Assembly (NCBI GenBank): GCA_964558485.1
Contig: CAZLED010000121.1
Span: 1 to 6,580 of the forward strand
Direction of reading: 5' to 3'
DNA length: 6,580 nt
DNA from: UMGS1696 sp964558485
Lineage (GTDB): Bacteria; Bacillota; Clostridia; Oscillospirales; CAG-272
Shown: in pieces, positions 5,329 to 6,580 of the stretch
How the letters are laid out: each line of letters opens with the position of its first letter
Numbering within the stretch: the stretch's first letter is position 1
Position numbers and translations under genes: made by a program
The notes under the pieces: model-generated
The model's database searches: none
Told to the model about the DNA's origin: nothing
What the model saw: only the letters and a program-made list of their open reading frames with translations

Positions 5329-6234
5329 ATGATCCTGGCCATCGACATTGGCAATTCCAGCGTATCCTGTGGCGTTTACAAAAATGCGGTAGACACAGAT
5401 CTGACAGCAGATGCCACTTGTCTGTGCCGGTTCAAGATCGCCGAAAAGCATCTCTCCGAAGACGAATATATGCTTTTGATCCACCAATTCCTGTCGCTGC
5501 ACGGGATCCGGTTTCACAGACCGGATGCCCGGCCAAATACAAGTGATGGTCAATGGATTGACAATCCATACATGGATGATCAGCCTCTGTCTGACATCCA
5601 GGATGTCGGTATGCTGAATGCCTGTGTGATCGCATCTGTGGTTCCTTCGCTGACCGACACCATTGCCAGAGCCGCCAAACGCCTGACCGGTGTCCAGCCG
5701 CTCTTGATCGGTCATGGTGTGCGTACCGGCTTTGGGATCAAGATCCAGAATCCAGAACAACTGGGTGCCGATCTGGTAGCCAATGTGGCAGGTGCTTTCC
5801 TGTATGTGGAGCCACCGTTTGTCGTATTGGATGTCGGTACAGCGACCACGCTCACCTATGTCAGTTCGCAAAAGGAAGTTTTGGGTACGATCATTATGCC
5901 CGGGATCGCTGTATCTATGGCAGCGCTTACAGATTCGGCGGCGTTGCTGTCCACGGTATCTTTGGAAAAACCACAGGCGCTTTTGGGCAGATCCACCAGC
6001 GAATCCATTCGTTCCGGTGTGATCGGCGGTCATGCATTGATGATCGATGGCTTTTTACGAAATATCCGAGAGACGTATCCAAGCGATGACAAGAAGCTTT
6101 CTCTGGCTGCGACCGGTGGACTGGCCCCGTCCATTCTTCCCTATTGCCGGAACAAATTTTCCTATGTGGCTGACTTGACGCTGCGTGGCGCCGTGTCGCT
6201 GCATATAAAAAACGGACCTGGCAAAAGACTCTAA
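5329..6234 (+). CDS. coaX: Type III pantothenate kinase
   Basis: A 301-residue ASKHA-fold kinase catalysing the first step of coenzyme A synthesis, ATP-dependent phosphorylation of pantothenate in the cytosol. The N-terminal phosphate loop is DIGNSSVSCG (6-15). Then follow IASVVPSLTD (101-110), NPEQLGADLV with the catalytic Asp148 (141-150), LDVGTATTLTY (167-177), GTIIMPGI (186-193) and AATGGLAP (260-267). The Arg that follows GAD in many CoaX proteins is Leu149 here, a form I recall from other clostridial members. The protein is some 40 residues longer than the usual 255-260, mainly through extra sequence at about 60-97. I chose ATG 5329 because GGAGG (5315-5319) is 9 bases away; ATG 5323 is in frame but only 3 bases from it. 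A consensus promoter and a structured leader precede it, and an ECF transporter gene follows. Confidence 0.93.
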   Translation: MILAIDIGNSSVSCGVYKNAVDTDLTADATCLCRFKIAEKHLSEDEYMLLIHQFLSLHGIRFHRPDARPNTSDGQWIDNPYMDDQPLSDIQDVGMLNACVIASVVPSLTDTIARAAKRLTGVQPLLIGHGVRTGFGIKIQNPEQLGADLVANVAGAFLYVEPPFVVLDVGTATTLTYVSSQKEVLGTIIMPGIAVSMAALTDSAALLSTVSLEKPQALLGRSTSESIRSGVIGGHALMIDGFLRNIRETYPSDDKKLSLAATGGLAPSILPYCRNKFSYVADLTLRGAVSLHIKNGPGKRL

Positions 6235-6241
6235 GATAAAG

Positions 6242-6274
6242 ATAATACGGCTACGGCCTTATTATAAATATTTT
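6242..6274 (+). terminator. Hairpin with UACG tetraloop after coaX, weak terminator
   Basis: ATAATACGGC (6242-6251) and GCCTTATTAT (6256-6265) pair at 9 of 10 positions around TACG. C(UACG)G belongs to the very stable UNCG tetraloop class. The following AAATATTTT is only a poor T run, so termination may be partial. It begins 8 bases after the coaX stop. Confidence 0.55.
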
Positions 6275-6275
6275 A

Positions 6276-6311
6276 TGTACGTTTTACCTGCGATGGCAGG
6301 AAGACAGTACG
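6276..6311 (+). ncRNA. Long imperfect stem-loop in the leader of the ECF transporter gene
   Basis: CCTGC (6287-6291) and GCAGG (6296-6300) close on the loop GATG. Outward there is one mismatch, three further pairs, a small internal loop, then TGTAC (6276-6280) with GTACG (6307-6311). The hairpin ends 6 bases before the Shine-Dalgarno site at 6318-6322, a position suited to translational control. No known riboswitch class is recognised. Confidence 0.35.
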
Positions 6312-6327
6312 AGATCTGGAGGTCATT

Positions 6328-6580
6328 ATGATGACAAACTCGAAAGCAAAAACCCTCAAAATGGTACAGGTAGCCTTCATGGCTGCGCTGGTTGTGGTAT
6401 TGCAGCTGCTCTCTGCTGCGACGGCTGGTCTGTTGCCGGTGAATATCACCTTGACGCTGCTGCCCATCGTGATCGGCGGTATGCTGCTGGGACCTGCCTA
6501 CGGTACGGCGCTGGGACTGATCTTTGGGATCATCGTGTTGGTGATGTGTATGACCGGTATGGATGCCGGCGGCTTCATTC
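6328..6580 (+). CDS. ECF transporter S component, 3'-truncated, possibly for pantothenate
   Basis: The first 84 codons of an integral membrane protein, cut by the window end. After a short basic N-terminus (KAKTLKM) the protein is almost entirely hydrophobic. Segments at about residues 13-33, 38-55 and 58-75 look membrane-spanning. ITLTLLPIVIGGMLLGP followed by GTALGLIFGI resembles the early part of energy-coupling-factor substrate-binding subunits, which capture a vitamin and work with the shared EcfA/EcfT module. Its place after coaX suggests pantothenate or a precursor, but that is inference. GGAGG (6318-6322) is 5 bases from ATG 6328 and 8 from the adjacent ATG 6331, so either Met may be first. 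No separate strong promoter is visible; expression may depend on read-through from coaX. Confidence 0.72.
   Translation, partial: MMTNSKAKTLKMVQVAFMAALVVVLQLLSAATAGLLPVNITLTLLPIVIGGMLLGPAYGTALGLIFGIIVLVMCMTGMDAGGFI

Noticed and set aside
5098..5354. Small open frames in the spoIIID-coaX intergenic region, including a minus-strand one of 86 codons
   Set aside because: No ribosome site or recognisable protein, and the region is explained by a terminator, a promoter and leader structure.

Overview
The window (about half G+C, all genes on the + strand) looks like the chromosome of a Gram-positive clostridial bacterium, plausibly an Oscillospiraceae/Ruminococcaceae-type gut anaerobe. Reasons: strong purine-rich Shine-Dalgarno sites, consensus sigma-A promoters, a SpoIIID sporulation regulator, a type III pantothenate kinase and an ECF vitamin transporter S component. 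The genus is inferred from protein style only.

Left part (1-4669), sugar metabolism. The end of a sugar-phosphate nucleotidyltransferase is followed by a near-consensus promoter, galE (UDP-hexose 4-epimerase), galM (aldose 1-epimerase) and a cytosolic GH127-like protein (beta-L-arabinofuranosidase superfamily). galE and galM are 21 bases apart and are surely cotranscribed. A hairpin with a short T run separates galM from the GH127-like gene, so that gene may be expressed at a reduced or conditional level. Together the set could take a free hexose or hexose 1-phosphate into UDP-sugars. GalE carries Cys at the position equivalent to E. coli Tyr299, which suggests it may also act on N-acetylated UDP-sugars.

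Middle (4670-5186), sporulation. A monocistronic spoIIID has a good match to a sigma-E promoter upstream and a terminator downstream.

Right part (5157-6580), coenzyme A supply. A consensus sigma-A promoter is embedded in the spoIIID terminator and drives coaX (type III pantothenate kinase) through a leader of about 125 bases with three successive inverted repeats. After coaX comes a hairpin with a UNCG-type loop, a second structured leader, and the start of an ECF-transporter S component cut by the window end. Its position suggests pantothenate uptake.

The most unusual material is the coaX leader, the structured leader of the ECF gene, and the GH127-like enzyme, which keeps the metal/nucleophile residues but lacks the usual acid/base motif. 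I saw no mobile element, CRISPR array, rRNA or intact tRNA, and no gene-free stretch longer than about 230 bases.
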